Notes under the pieces: model-generated
The model's input: only the letters and a program-made list of their open reading frames with translations
Told to the model about the DNA's origin: nothing
The model's database searches: none
Source: Archegozetes longisetosus
Lineage: Eukaryota > Arthropoda > Arachnida > Sarcoptiformes > Trhypochthoniidae
DNA length: 64,000 nucleotides
Assembly (NCBI GenBank): GCA_018873245.2
Contig: JAEMBT020000006.1
Coordinates: forward strand, 9,941,855 to 10,005,854
Direction of reading: 5' to 3'
Part shown: one piece after another, positions 35,670 through 48,291 of the stretch
Numbering within the stretch: the first letter of the stretch is position 1
How the letters are laid out: every line of letters begins with the position of its first letter
Program-made: the position numbers and the translations under genes

Positions 35670-36821
35670 GAATCAGGTGTAAAATAAACAGAAGCTTTTC
35701 TAAAGGACTCTTCAACAAATAGTCATATCATTTCTAACTCTAATAAGAAAACTAATCAAAAGGAATAAATAAAACTAAATTCATATAAGAGCTCAATATG
35801 AAAACTAAAATAGATTCGCTCAACGTGTGACAAACTTTAATGGGAGGTTTTCGAAATGTATTAATTCAAAAAATTAATTATAACATAGACTGACTTGGTT
35901 TTCAAAAGAAATTTTTTTTAATCAAGTGCTAGAGAATTCGAGTCACGCCTCCTATGCATAAGCTTTTAATAGTGTTTTTATATTTGGATCGTGAACAAGC
36001 TCTTAATATAGTTTCAAAATCCGTAGTGATTTCTGCAAACACTCGACTGTAATATTGAGGTCTGAGAAATATTACTAAAATAATTTACGATCGACAGAAT
36101 AGTTTGAAATTAATTAAAACACGAGATTATTGGTCTTCAGATCTTTTATTGAAAAAATTGCAAGATTGTTCAAAAATGATCGTAGAGTTGAATGATTTAT
36201 GGGGGATCTGAGTGGGCAGAAGAATTGCCACTGAAGTTTGGTTAATATACAAATCAAGTTTGAACTAAGTATTACATAATCAAAAATGACAGGTACTCCA
36301 AAATGAATAATTAGCAATTTTTAAAATATAAATAGTTATATAAATTAATTGAAACTTTCATGCGTTCGACTAAAAATAAGTGAAATAATAAGATTTAATA
36401 TTATGAAATACATAAAGATTATATAATTTAGTTAAAGCGATCAACTTTCTGATTAAATAATAAAATGTGACACAAAAGCAATCAAATTGTCTTAACGCGT
36501 GGGTCTTGGCAATTATGACGATAATGTGTTAAGCAATAATTTACTGAAATGCTCGAACGCTATTTGCCCTCAACCTTTCAATTGACATATTGGTATTTGG
36601 ATGATAGCCATAAGAAAACTAGTTATCACTGGTGATCAATATACTCGAAGAAGATGAGATAATCACAATTAATGGTAGAATCGATGGGTAAAAATTGAAC
36701 TAATAATGATTAGATAATTTGGGGAATGTTCTAATAAGGCAGAAATATTACAGCAAAGTTATAGCGTTTATAAATGAGGCAATTGAGGCACTCTTGCTAT
36801 AAATATGTTTCATATATTAAT

Positions 36822-36884
36822 CATATTAATCGTATTAATCGTATTAATCGTATTAATCGTATTAATCATAATAATCATATTAAT
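36822..36884. repeat. 9-bp tandem repeat (CGTATTAAT)7
   Basis: Seven consecutive 9-bp units. The middle four are perfect CGTATTAAT; the outer ones are CATATTAAT or CATAATAAT. Confidence 0.9.
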
Positions 36885-37010
36885 GCTAGAAGAAAGAAAC
36901 AAGAGAACACCGGTTCACATATTTGTATAACTCTACTAAATAAATATACATTGAAAATATATGAAAAGGCACTGTATATATAATTCCGTATGATAAGATA
37001 AATTAAGTAT

Positions 37011-37016
37011 TTTATT
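37011..37016 (-). terminator. Candidate poly(A) signal of castor
   Basis: TTTATT on the plus strand (AATAAA in castor sense) about 20 bp beyond the castor stop codon; a very short 3' untranslated region if this is the site used. Confidence 0.3.
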
Positions 37017-37035
37017 CTGTCTGTCTGTTTGTGTT

Positions 37036-40000
37036 TTATTCAGCGTGTTTGTATTTATGCGATGACATCTGCGATAGTCCCAGGACTGCGTAGTGGCACT
37101 TAAGGCAGTGATAATGAGTCTGCTTATTATTGTAATTGCAGGCATCGTTCTGACAGTCCTGAGAAGGAGTATATTTCTCAAATCCAGCTGCATTTATATT
37201 GTCCATCTTGGCGTGTTGTCTGCGGTGCGCAACAACTTTATTAGTATCAGTGCACACAAAATCACATTTGATACAGTGAAAGTGCGACGCCTTGTTTGCC
37301 ATCGAACCCATAGTGTTAGCATACAAGCAATCACTTCGACCACAGTTTACATTGCTTCGGAACTGATGAAAATCGCCTCCCATTAGAGTATCGAGTCTTT
37401 CATGACGTGCTATTAGTATATTAAGTAGTTAAGTATGGAGCTAGTTATTCAATGTGATTGAATAGAGGACTGACCTGTGTGCTGAACAAATCGAGTCTTG
37501 TCACAGAACGAGTAGCCACAATCCTAATCAAATTGAAAATTGCAATCAATAACTTTTTCAATCAAGTTTGCAAAGTGTGCAAGTGTAGAAAAGTTTAGAA
37601 ATGGAGTTATTGGAAAAAAAGAGAGGATGAAGGAACTTGAAAAATGAGAGAGATTAAAAAATGATATAGTTGAAAGTTTACTTACTTTTCTCATGCAATG
37701 AAAATGAGTTTGATGTTCACGATAGCCGCAGTGAACATAGCTACAGTCTTCGTTGAATCGATACCTCAAATACCTAATTTTCAGAATGAATCACTGAATT
37801 TAGTTTTAATGGAGAGTTTGCTTTAATGGAAATTTAGTTTTGATCATTTGTAAGAAATTTATGAGATTTATCTAATCTGACATAAGAGTTATTTGGTCAC
37901 TTAAATGCTGGTATAGTATTAGTTGTATGTTCGAGTTAATGAAAAGACATACCCCGCTGGGACTGGTTCATCACGTAATAACTTAATGTTATTATTATTT
38001 AATTTCATGCGTTTTGCTATTTCTGATGAAATATCTTCATTAGAGTTTCGTCGTTTTAAGCATTCGCTATCAATTAAATCGATCTGGAAAGTTTGAGATC
38101 TCACTTTAATCATCAATAAATAATTATCTGTTAATCAAACTGCACAAATTGTCTGCGCATACCTTAGGAGTAGTAGCTGTAGAGGAAATCATTGATGACA
38201 TATTGGGAATATCATCGCTAAGATGAGAAAAGTTGGCGATAGTAGAGGTACTGGGGACAGTGGCAGAAAGACTTAACAATCCAGGATTGATTGAGGCAGA
38301 AGAAGTAGCATTAACCCAATTATTCATAAAACTCAAGTAATTAGGTGTTGGTATAGTAGGTGTGGAGTGAGACATTTGGGAGGAAACATTTTGATGAGAT
38401 ATCTTTTGCTCATCTTGTTCGTCATTCTCATCTTCATTACTATCGTCTTTGTTTAGAGGACTGGGAGACCGACCGGATAGATATATAGGTACAGGTTTGG
38501 GCGCTCCCACATGTTTCGACGAGTGCGGCAGTAATCGACTAAAGCTTGAAAACGCCTGAAACAATTAAAACAAATCTATTATTAAAACTAATTTTTACTT
38601 CACTTTCTTGCAAACTGTATTCATGAGAAATGTAATTACGAAAAATTCAATTCAAACTGACTATTAAAGGCTCATCTCTAATGAACATTGAAATGCAAAT
38701 AAGGAATGATTTGAATGATGTATTTGTTGTTATAGATAACTATAATTATTTTTATATTAATTGTATCTAATGGTAGAGCTTGTGTTTTGAGAGAAATAGT
38801 TTCGTTAATTTTAGGTTGCAGCTAACTTAAAAAATTCTTTCAAATCAAATTAGTGGTAAATACTAAGAAAACGATGCATTTTTATCGGTTTTATTTCAGG
38901 TTTTTTATGCCTTCAAGGTTTCAATAAGTATTTATTGTATTGAGTCAAATGAAATAAGTTTCACATAATCGACGGAATGTGAGAAAGGATGGAAAAACAC
39001 AGATAATAATAGTGAAACAAGTGGAAAAATAGTTAGTTTATTTCATTTTTGACAAATTCAAGGTTTCGTCAAATAAGTTTAGTTGAATATATTGTAAATT
39101 TAGAAAAAATTTTAGAAGCATTACGTGATAACATTTATGCAGCGCATCAAATATAAGAATACCGGTTAATCTTATTTTAAATTATTTAGCGTACAGTATT
39201 TTTGGACAAAAATCAAATGCATCACTCGATGTCATTCAAATTGAATAGTTGTTTATTCATGAGGAACAAACTGACACTATTAGTCAATTATTAATTGACT
39301 ATCGCTCTAATCAAAAAGCGAGTCATTTTCGGGCCAATCAATAACTTGAATACTTAATCAAACCTAAATCGACAAATGAAGTTGGGTAAAAATAGATAAA
39401 TGTCTGACAATTTATGAGAATTTAGTTGAGTTGAGAAATAAAATATAGAGTTTGGGAACAATACTTGATTGTCATGATAAGATGAATATCCGAAATATTA
39501 AGCCAATGAGATAGCAATGAGATAGACCTGTCTTTATTTTAGTTAAACACAATCATTACGTGTATTAGAAAAGATATAATAAAATGTTTTATAACAAATA
39601 GCTAAGGTAGAGAAATAGTTTTCATAGAATGAGCTATCTCCTTTCCCGTCGGCATCGATCACTTCAAATAGTATTCTATTTATAAAATATTTGATTGCTA
39701 ACAAATGTTACACTATAGGCAACATATAGGGGTATTTGATCGGTTAATTTGATAACCAAATCCATAGGTTTTCAATAAAACGGCTCAAATGTCAAACAAT
39801 AAATGAATTATTGAACGATGACACGGAAATAAAGCTTGAACCTAGAGAGAACCAGTTCTTTCTCACAGATTAGATTAATGTAAATGTTTTCTGATTGGAG
39901 TAATTAGTAAAGACTAAGCACTATAGAGATTATGAGAAATGAACTGGAGTCGTTTTAGCTGTCGTAAACACATTAAGCACTAAATTTGCATTCAACTTTA

Positions 40001-43000
40001 ATTGATAAGCAAGTTTTTCAAACATTTTTCAAATGTAACTAACTTGAAATAATTAAAAATCTTCAAATATCGACTAATGGCAAAGTGAAAATTATTGAGA
40101 TATCTAAGAATAATACTGTAGCGACAAATTGATTCTCTTGAATTTCTTATGTAAACAATATTTGAATAATTAATTTATTTACACAAGATATTCATTAATC
40201 ATTGGTAGTTTAGATTCGAAAATGTGATTGCTTTTCTGCGCAGTTTTATTTGAATGAAAACTAGAAAAGCAGATAAACGTTTCAAGTGTATGATAGAGTT
40301 ATATCTTTGATTTGCCTTCAGAACACTCACACGAATATACAGGTATTTATGCAAAAGTAACTAATATTCAGGTTCTTGTGAGAACTTTATTTTCAAACGC
40401 ATTTCTATTTAGATCAAGAGTGAGTGAATTTAGATAAGAAATTGATATCAGTTTATAAAATCTAATTGCAGTCGCAAAGCCAGTGGGGTAGAAGGTGCAC
40501 AGGCACCCCCAACTCAAATTTCTCACTAACACAACGGAAAAAGTTATATATGATTGAATATGAATTTTTCTTAATCAGTTATAATCAGGAAAGTAAAATA
40601 AAAATAGTAAATGATTGAAATTAAAAACTATGAGACAATAGATTTTTTAATCGGATAAGTATACATTCAATTAAATGGAATATGACTGGTGCAGTTGTAC
40701 TCCAAGTTTTCTATTTTCCCTGCTGACTAATTTAAACTGACGCTTATTTTTAAAATCAATCAAATTTAAATAACTTAAAGGATATCGGAAAGTCATTGGC
40801 AATTAATTCTCCTACATTCTGAAGGACATCAACTTGAAAAAAGTAGAAACGATAGTGACATGAAATAAATTTGATTGTTTAAAAGGTGTTTAATATTTAA
40901 ACTGACTATAAGAAGAAAAAGTGAGAGATTTTCTGATTTGGGTTATTATTTTAAAAATAAGATCGATCAATTTTGAATTGAACGAAAAATAAACTTAATT
41001 ATACGAACCAGTGAACTGTTGGAAATGATTTTATCAATTAAAGTTCAATTTGGAAGCATTGAATGAATTTTTTAAATTAGAAAATTCTCAATTGTAGCAT
41101 TCTAAATTTATTTCTCACGAAAATTAATCCACTCAATGCTAGGCTTACGCAAGCTTTAAGCAAATTTAGTAATAAAAAGTTATCAATTCAATAGCTCTTT
41201 ATCTGATCGTAAGAGTAAGAGCCCCGCAAATAAATTACAGAAAGTTATTTATAATTTTCGACGAGTGACAAAAATTTTGATAATTAGATAATTGAAAGAA
41301 AAAAAATAGAAGAATATGTAAATGAATACATTTCATACCTGATTACATATATTACAATGAAAATGGTCGCGTTTTTTGAGTTTGCAAAAAGGCCGCCCGC
41401 ATCCGTTCGATGGACTGTATTGCGGATGTTTCTCAATGTCAGGGTAATAGATACTTCTTGGCATACTATTGGTCGAGTTATCTTGAAGCAACTTATGGAG
41501 TGGTTCACTCTTCACTGATTCATTAGGGACATCGCTATCGCATTCCTCTTCGTTATCATCGTTTTCACTTTCATCATCGGTTTTCACCTAAAAGTTCAAT
41601 TGAAGCAAACAACTAAACTTAGAGTCGAGCAAGAAACGGATGGAAAGTCTTACGGTTGAAGGTAAAGATTGACTAAAATTCCTCTGATTGAGAGAAGATA
41701 AAGGATAATAAGTTCCAGCAGCTTTGACTGTTTGGATTTTGTTGTTGTTGGCAAGATTATTAGAATTAAATGGACTTTTGAGTGATTCTCTGTCATCGTC
41801 AGAGTGAGAACTGGCTTGTGATGCGGTAGCGCTCGATTTCTTTAAAAAATAAGGTTCATCACAGTTTTCATTTGTTGGCTTAAGTGAATTTTCATTTTTG
41901 TGTTTTTCTTCGTGACTATTCATTGTTGAATATCTTACAAATGAATAATTGCATCCAATTCTTGTGCAATGAAAATGTCGATTCACTTTATTAGAAGGAC
42001 AACCGGGCATTCGACAATCGACGCTTCTGTCAAAGAATACGAATCCTTCGATTATATCGATGTTGTCGTGAAAGTCTTTTGAGTGCATAACTAAAATATC
42101 ACTTCTATTGGTCACGTAATAACAACGCGGTTGTGAGCAGTGATAGTGCTTTTGTCCGAAATATATACAAAGATTGTCTGGACATGGAATTTCTGAGTCG
42201 AATACATAGAACCCTTCTTGAATATTCGGTTTCGCGTGAGGAAGCATTATAGGAATCGGAATTGTTTTCGTGTCTTCGGATCCTGGAATCATGTCTGACA
42301 ACGCGCTCGATCCTGGAAGTGATAAATTTGAGTTACCATACAATGCAGCCGCCAACCCAAACGGAGACATCGCTAATGGCATTGGTAGTTGTGGGGACAA
42401 TTCGTTTTTAGGAAATTTGAAACTGGAATAGATTGAATGCGGCATCTGATGGAAAAACAGTTTAAATCTCTTACTCTTCAAACACACCTAATGGTCAACT
42501 TTTGCTAAAGACTCACCTCAATAATTCTATTTTTTGGCGGTCGACCGCGTTTTCTCTTAAGAATCGGAAGACCATCGATGGAGGTTAACGTAGTTCCAGA
42601 AGGATAAGTATGAGTGAATGGTTGAATGAGTTGAGGATCAAGAAGATGTTGTTGGGGTTGTGGACTTTGGTCAGAAAAAGTAGGACCAAACTGGAGTTCA
42701 TTGGCGGCATTAATGCGTTGCTGTTGTTCATGCATTTTGTAATGTTGCAACTTTTTGAATGAATTATCAGTAATGAGTATTGCACACGAGCAGCCGTACT
42801 ATTAATAATAAATATTATTGCATTTAACTATAATTTGCCAATATTTCCATAAGACTAATCATACCATACGACAGTGATAATGACGATCCTTTTGAAAGTA
42901 TTCGCATTCTTTGGTGCAAATGGTGCCATCATCTGATTCTTCAAATATTAATGGTGTGGCCTCGTCTTGCATAATATGATTTCTAGGATTGAAAAAATGG

Positions 43001-44173
43001 AATTATTCTATCTAATAACTATTAATCCATTAATCATATTGGGTAATAATAGTTGGCTTACTTAGCGTGCTCCAAAAGTTGTTCATAATTAGAAGTCTGA
43101 AAATTGCACGTTTTGCAATGACTGTGTTCGCTAGACTTGACTTCGCAATTGTCAACTGAACATTGCTCTCCGTTATTAAATCTTTATTCATAAGTCCAAT
43201 TAATTGAATTAATATGAGTACGAATGGATCAAACTAATCATTAATAATGCAATGCTTTATGGTAGAGATACACTTACTTAGTAAATAACCGTACACATCG
43301 ATGCTCTGGTATAACACCTATAATATCTTCCAAAGGTATAGCACCTATTTGTGTGAGTGGCAGTTGACTGGCCAATGCTTCGGCTTCGTTTACTGCATTG
43401 CTATTACTTCTATTGCTATCATCATCCCCTTGATTAGACCCCTGTAATGTTTGATCGAATTGTATAAGAACCTATTGAATCAGTACTTTCTATTGTCAAA
43501 TTATAACAGCATGAGAAAGGCCCTAATTTTATCTTAATCCAACTTGACCTCAAACTTGACCTCAAACTTAACTTAATGCATTATAGAGCTTGTAATACGC
43601 AATAGAGATGTTAAATAAAATGTATGAGACATAAGAAAGCGTAATAATTATTTGACGACTTGCCTCTTGTGATGAGAAGTTAAGACTATCAGCGTTGAGG
43701 GATCTGAGCATACTTTGTGCCAGACGAAACTTTCTGTAAGCTAGTTCATTCTCGCGACGCTCATGCTTCCTCTTATGCGAATATAATTGGCCACTCGAAT
43801 GAAGCACATATGTACAACCTTAATGCATATGCAATTCAATCACACAAATGGCTTTTATTAATACCATATTCTTAGCAAATACAGGCGATCATATTATATC
43901 AATTTATATATACCTGGACGTATGCAATGTATATGATTGCAAACACGCGAGAATCGGCAGCTTTCAAATGAACAGGACTCATGTTTCATGAACTTTTTGA
44001 AACCATCGCGGTTCAATTGTTCATCCTTGATATGATATGATTTATGTTTTTCTGTGGAATTTTTTAATTAAATAGAAGATGAGTTTATAAACTTTGCACA
44101 AATTTTGATTTTTATGCTTCTGCATTTGAGACTATGAAAAAGTAAGTTTTGATAACGCAATAGCGTCAAATAC

Positions 44174-44218
<45 letters not shown>

Positions 44219-47200
44219 AGCAACAGACTTAAACCTAGGACCTACCCATGTCTGCTTTGTTCTTAAATGTGTGATTGCAGTTCGAACGTCTGCAATGAAA
44301 ATGTGTTGTTCTTTGGCCATAAAATGAACATGACTCTAACTGACAATCTTCAGTGGCGCGAAATCTTTGGAACCCTTCTTGAATGATAGCAGAATCTTTT
44401 CTGTGATAATTTGCGTGCATTTGCACATCGGATGTGCTTATATAGACCTAAGCGTACGAGACAGTAATGAAGTTTTTTTAAGAAAGTTGAAAAACAGGTT
44501 AAAAATGATTGGTTATAGTGTAATATTATATATGAGTTAATGTTAGCCAAGTTAGCAATGCCAAGACTAACCATTGATCATTGCCTACCTTATCACATCC
44601 TTGTTTCAAGCAATGATAATGGGTTTGCTTTCGGTTATGTGAACAATTAGGAAATTTATCGGAGCAATCATCACACGGTGAGTATCTCATAAACCCATGT
44701 TGTAGAGACTCATCACGTTTTTTATGCCATTTAAAATGCCGAATCATTTCTTCTTTCTTTACGAAAACCCTTGAGTTGCAATCCATGCAATGAAAATGTT
44801 CGCGATAATTGAGTTCTTTACAATAGCTGTAACCACAATCAGCCGCATTCACAAATCTTTTAATTGAAAAAGAAATTGTATCGCAAGTTAACAAAATTAA
44901 ATAAGAGAATTTCAATTAATGAAATGTATTTGTTATTTTGGTTGAATAGTGAGTGCATTTTGTATGAATACCTCTTAACATAGCGCGTATAATCAACAGG
45001 TCCGGTCCCTTTTGCCAATGCATCAACTTTTGATGGCAACGCACCTACGAGACAAAAAATCTCAACACAAAAATCTATTGTTTTTTGCATCATTTATAAA
45101 AGAGGCACTTCTACTATACGGCATAACATTCTTTGTGGTAATGCAGTTAACGTTTTTTCTCTCATTCTTTCTCAAACTTTTTCTTCTAAGTCTAAATTTT
45201 AGTTTGACAGCAGAATGAAAAATGAGAACCAAATTGAGAGAATCAGAGAATACAATTAATCTTATGACAAATGGAAGAAAACGTACAACTGATCAAAACG
45301 TTCATAACATATAATAGTAACGTTAGAAAAAAAACGTTTGAAAAAACCACGAATGTAACCAAAATGATTTTTGGCTAACATCACTACACAAATGTTCGGC
45401 CAAGTGCTATAGCGTCTCATCTCTGATTGAGTTAACATTAGAGATAGGGCTTTGCAGTACTGATTCGATCAAATATATAAGTGTATGAGTGTGGGAATAT
45501 TCATTTATGCGTTTATGTAAATACGGAAACAGGTGTGGTATGGGGTCTAAGAAAAGGTAATATTGCATTAGTGGATGTCTCTGATTGCCAAAAAAGTAAT
45601 ATACATAAAAGATATTCTAATTAATCACACAAAGCATCATATGTTTTAGTTGGTATTATATAAGGGAAACAATCTATTTGGCATCACAGCAGGTATGGGA
45701 AATCAGCGATCGTCAAAGGGTCTTTTACTTGGTTTTAGTGTTTATATCATACTTATGAATATACTCTAATCCCCTTTTTTAAGCTTATGAAAGCTTTGGA
45801 AATTTAGTTGAACTTGTTTTATATAAGTTTTGAGAGCGGAATCTTATCCATCATTTTATGAAATGAAATGTCATTTATAGTTTCTTTTGTAAGAGAAAGC
45901 CTTAACCCCCCTAATCATAATAAATACAATGTCCTAAACAGATATTGCATAGCGGTTGAGCTCGTCCTTGAACGCAAATATTAAAAATTCACCCCAAAGC
46001 GATTATCAGCGCTTTTCTTTCAATAAAGGACACCATTCAATCTCTATTCTTTCTGCTAGTTTTTTAAACTCCTAAGCTTAAAACTTTTAACTTTTCTCCA
46101 CAAACTTCTCGAAAATACTTCTCCGAAAACGTTTCTCAAATACCAATCTAAAATACTTGTCCGCAAACTTTTCGGAAAAAGTTTTCTGAAAAAGTTTTCT
46201 GAAAAAAGTTCTCTGAAAAAGCTCTCTCAAAAAATTGTGCCCTTTTCCTTTGAGTCAAAAAAGTTCACTTCAATAAATTCTATTGTCATCAAAATTGTGT
46301 CAAAATCTTTGCTATCATTTATAACTTATTGAGAGACTGAAAGCTTTTTGCCGATCGCATTGAAGAAAAGACTCACCCGTATTATGCGACGAAGAAGAAG
46401 ATGGTGTGATTAATGATTTATCAATCCAAGGAGCGGGCCCTAAAGTAGTTGCAGACATTGTCTGCTTCCATGAATTCTTTGCATTATTCAATGCATTAGA
46501 CTTTGATTCTTCGCTATTATTCCAGCCTTTGACATGATTGCCGAACGCAGCGAGTTGTAGAAGAGATGCCATATTCTGAATATCAAAAGTTGAATATATA
46601 TATAGAAATTCAGGATCAAACTTAACAAATAACTCAATGCAAGACCTGTTGCATCGGTGGCTGATTGTTGTATCGATGATTCGGAGATGAGAACAATGAG
46701 TGAAGACTAGATGGAATACTGTCGTATACTTTGTTGCGCAAAGAATCCAATATATTGACATCAGTATCGATATTGGATGAGGTGGTTTTATCACCGCAGA
46801 AATTAATTCTATTTGGCTCCATATTAGTGTTAGTAGTAGTAAGTGGTCCGCCGTTAGACTCTCCAGACTCGTTCGAATCTTCATTGGCATCATCTTAAGG
46901 TAATAATAGAGATAAAATCATTAATTCTCCCAAAGTATCCCTTTTATAAAGTTTATAAAAAGTTTATAAAAAACACACGAAACATTGAATAAACTAATGA
47001 AGATGAATAAAAAATGAATCAATTGCCGCAAGTGAGGACGTACTCTCTCCACCCTATGCACGGTCTGTGTGTGTCCGGGCGAGAAACAGCCAAAATGTTT
47101 AGTGAGCCACAAAATTGACTAATGATTATATTGACAGCAATAAGGAGATTGTGAGGCACAAAATGTCAACATGAAATATTGCAAATCCCAACCAGACAGC

Positions 47201-48221
47201 CCTTATAATACTACCTGCGCTTTGGCCGCGCCTTCCACAAGACAAATTTCCACAATATGACAAATTAATTTATCAAAGAATAAGACTGAGTGTGAGCTTG
47301 CGAATGTGTGTGTGTGTGTGTGTATGCACTGTGTGCACGATGTGTGCTGTGTCAATGCGTTTCAATGTTTGTGTGCATATTTCTTAGTGTGTTCTACACA
47401 CTGATGCAAAATCTGACAGTTTAATGTTAGAGCTATGTCAGATCCCGATTGAAAGCCTGAATATTCTGTTGGCTTTTCTTTCATTACGATTAGAGCTGTT
47501 GGTATTTCTCAAAGCGAAAGTAAGAGATTGAATAGTTCTATAAAGTTGTAGCCCTGGTAGCGATTGCTATGTGATCCCCTTTACTGCCCCTTCAACTTGA
47601 GAATACAATAGTGCACATTGAGGCACATTTTCCGTCTTGTTGACGTTTCACAAATAACGCATCATCCAAGACCTGCATTGCAAGCTAAATATGATTAATG
47701 CATTTTCTCAAGCAAACAATAAAAACTTGAAAATAGCGTTTTGAGCATTTTCTTTCTCTTGACAATTAAAAAGAGTCAATTTTAATTACAAAGCATTTTT
47801 TTATAGTGTTTTTTTATGCATTGCTGTATGGCTTGTGCTACTGGGAGGTTAATACATGTTATAAAAGGGGGTATTAAACAATAATATTGTAAAAGCAAAG
47901 GCCATTGCACTAACTCACTCTTAAACTCTATACAAGAGTTTATAAGTTTATAAGACTATAACTTATGTCTAACTTTACTACAACTAAACTGAACAGCTCT
48001 TCCCACGCCGACAACCAATGAAACACCCCTTCTTTCAGGCCAACTTCCATTAAAATGACTAAAAGAATTAAGAAAAGGTTAATAATAGGTCATTCTCTAA
48101 GCACATCCCCATACTTGTTGATGCTCGACAGACATGCTTCCAATGCTTCTTACTTTTTAGCAGGCAACTGCTATAAAGCCCTATCTTCTATTCTAGTAAT
48201 ATTACAGATGCCACTTTATAA

Positions 48222-48291
<70 letters not shown>

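Larger units (their letters stand above)
35018..37035. other. Intergenic region between synaptobrevin and castor
   Basis: About 2 kb between convergent genes. It contains the inverted-repeat element at 35446-35669 and a 9-bp tandem array at 36822-36884. No other gene was recognised. The last part holds the presumed castor 3' untranslated region. Confidence 0.5.

Noticed and set aside
36822-36884. 9-bp array as a possible CRISPR-like repeat
   Set aside because: Units are contiguous with no spacers; it is a simple tandem repeat in eukaryotic DNA.
37093-37386. Plus-strand frame opposite the last castor exon
   Set aside because: Shadow of the final two castor zinc fingers.
46921-47112. 63-aa frame just upstream of castor exon 2
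   Set aside because: No homology, and the castor frame enters exon 2 through a clear acceptor at 46894; this frame is intronic.
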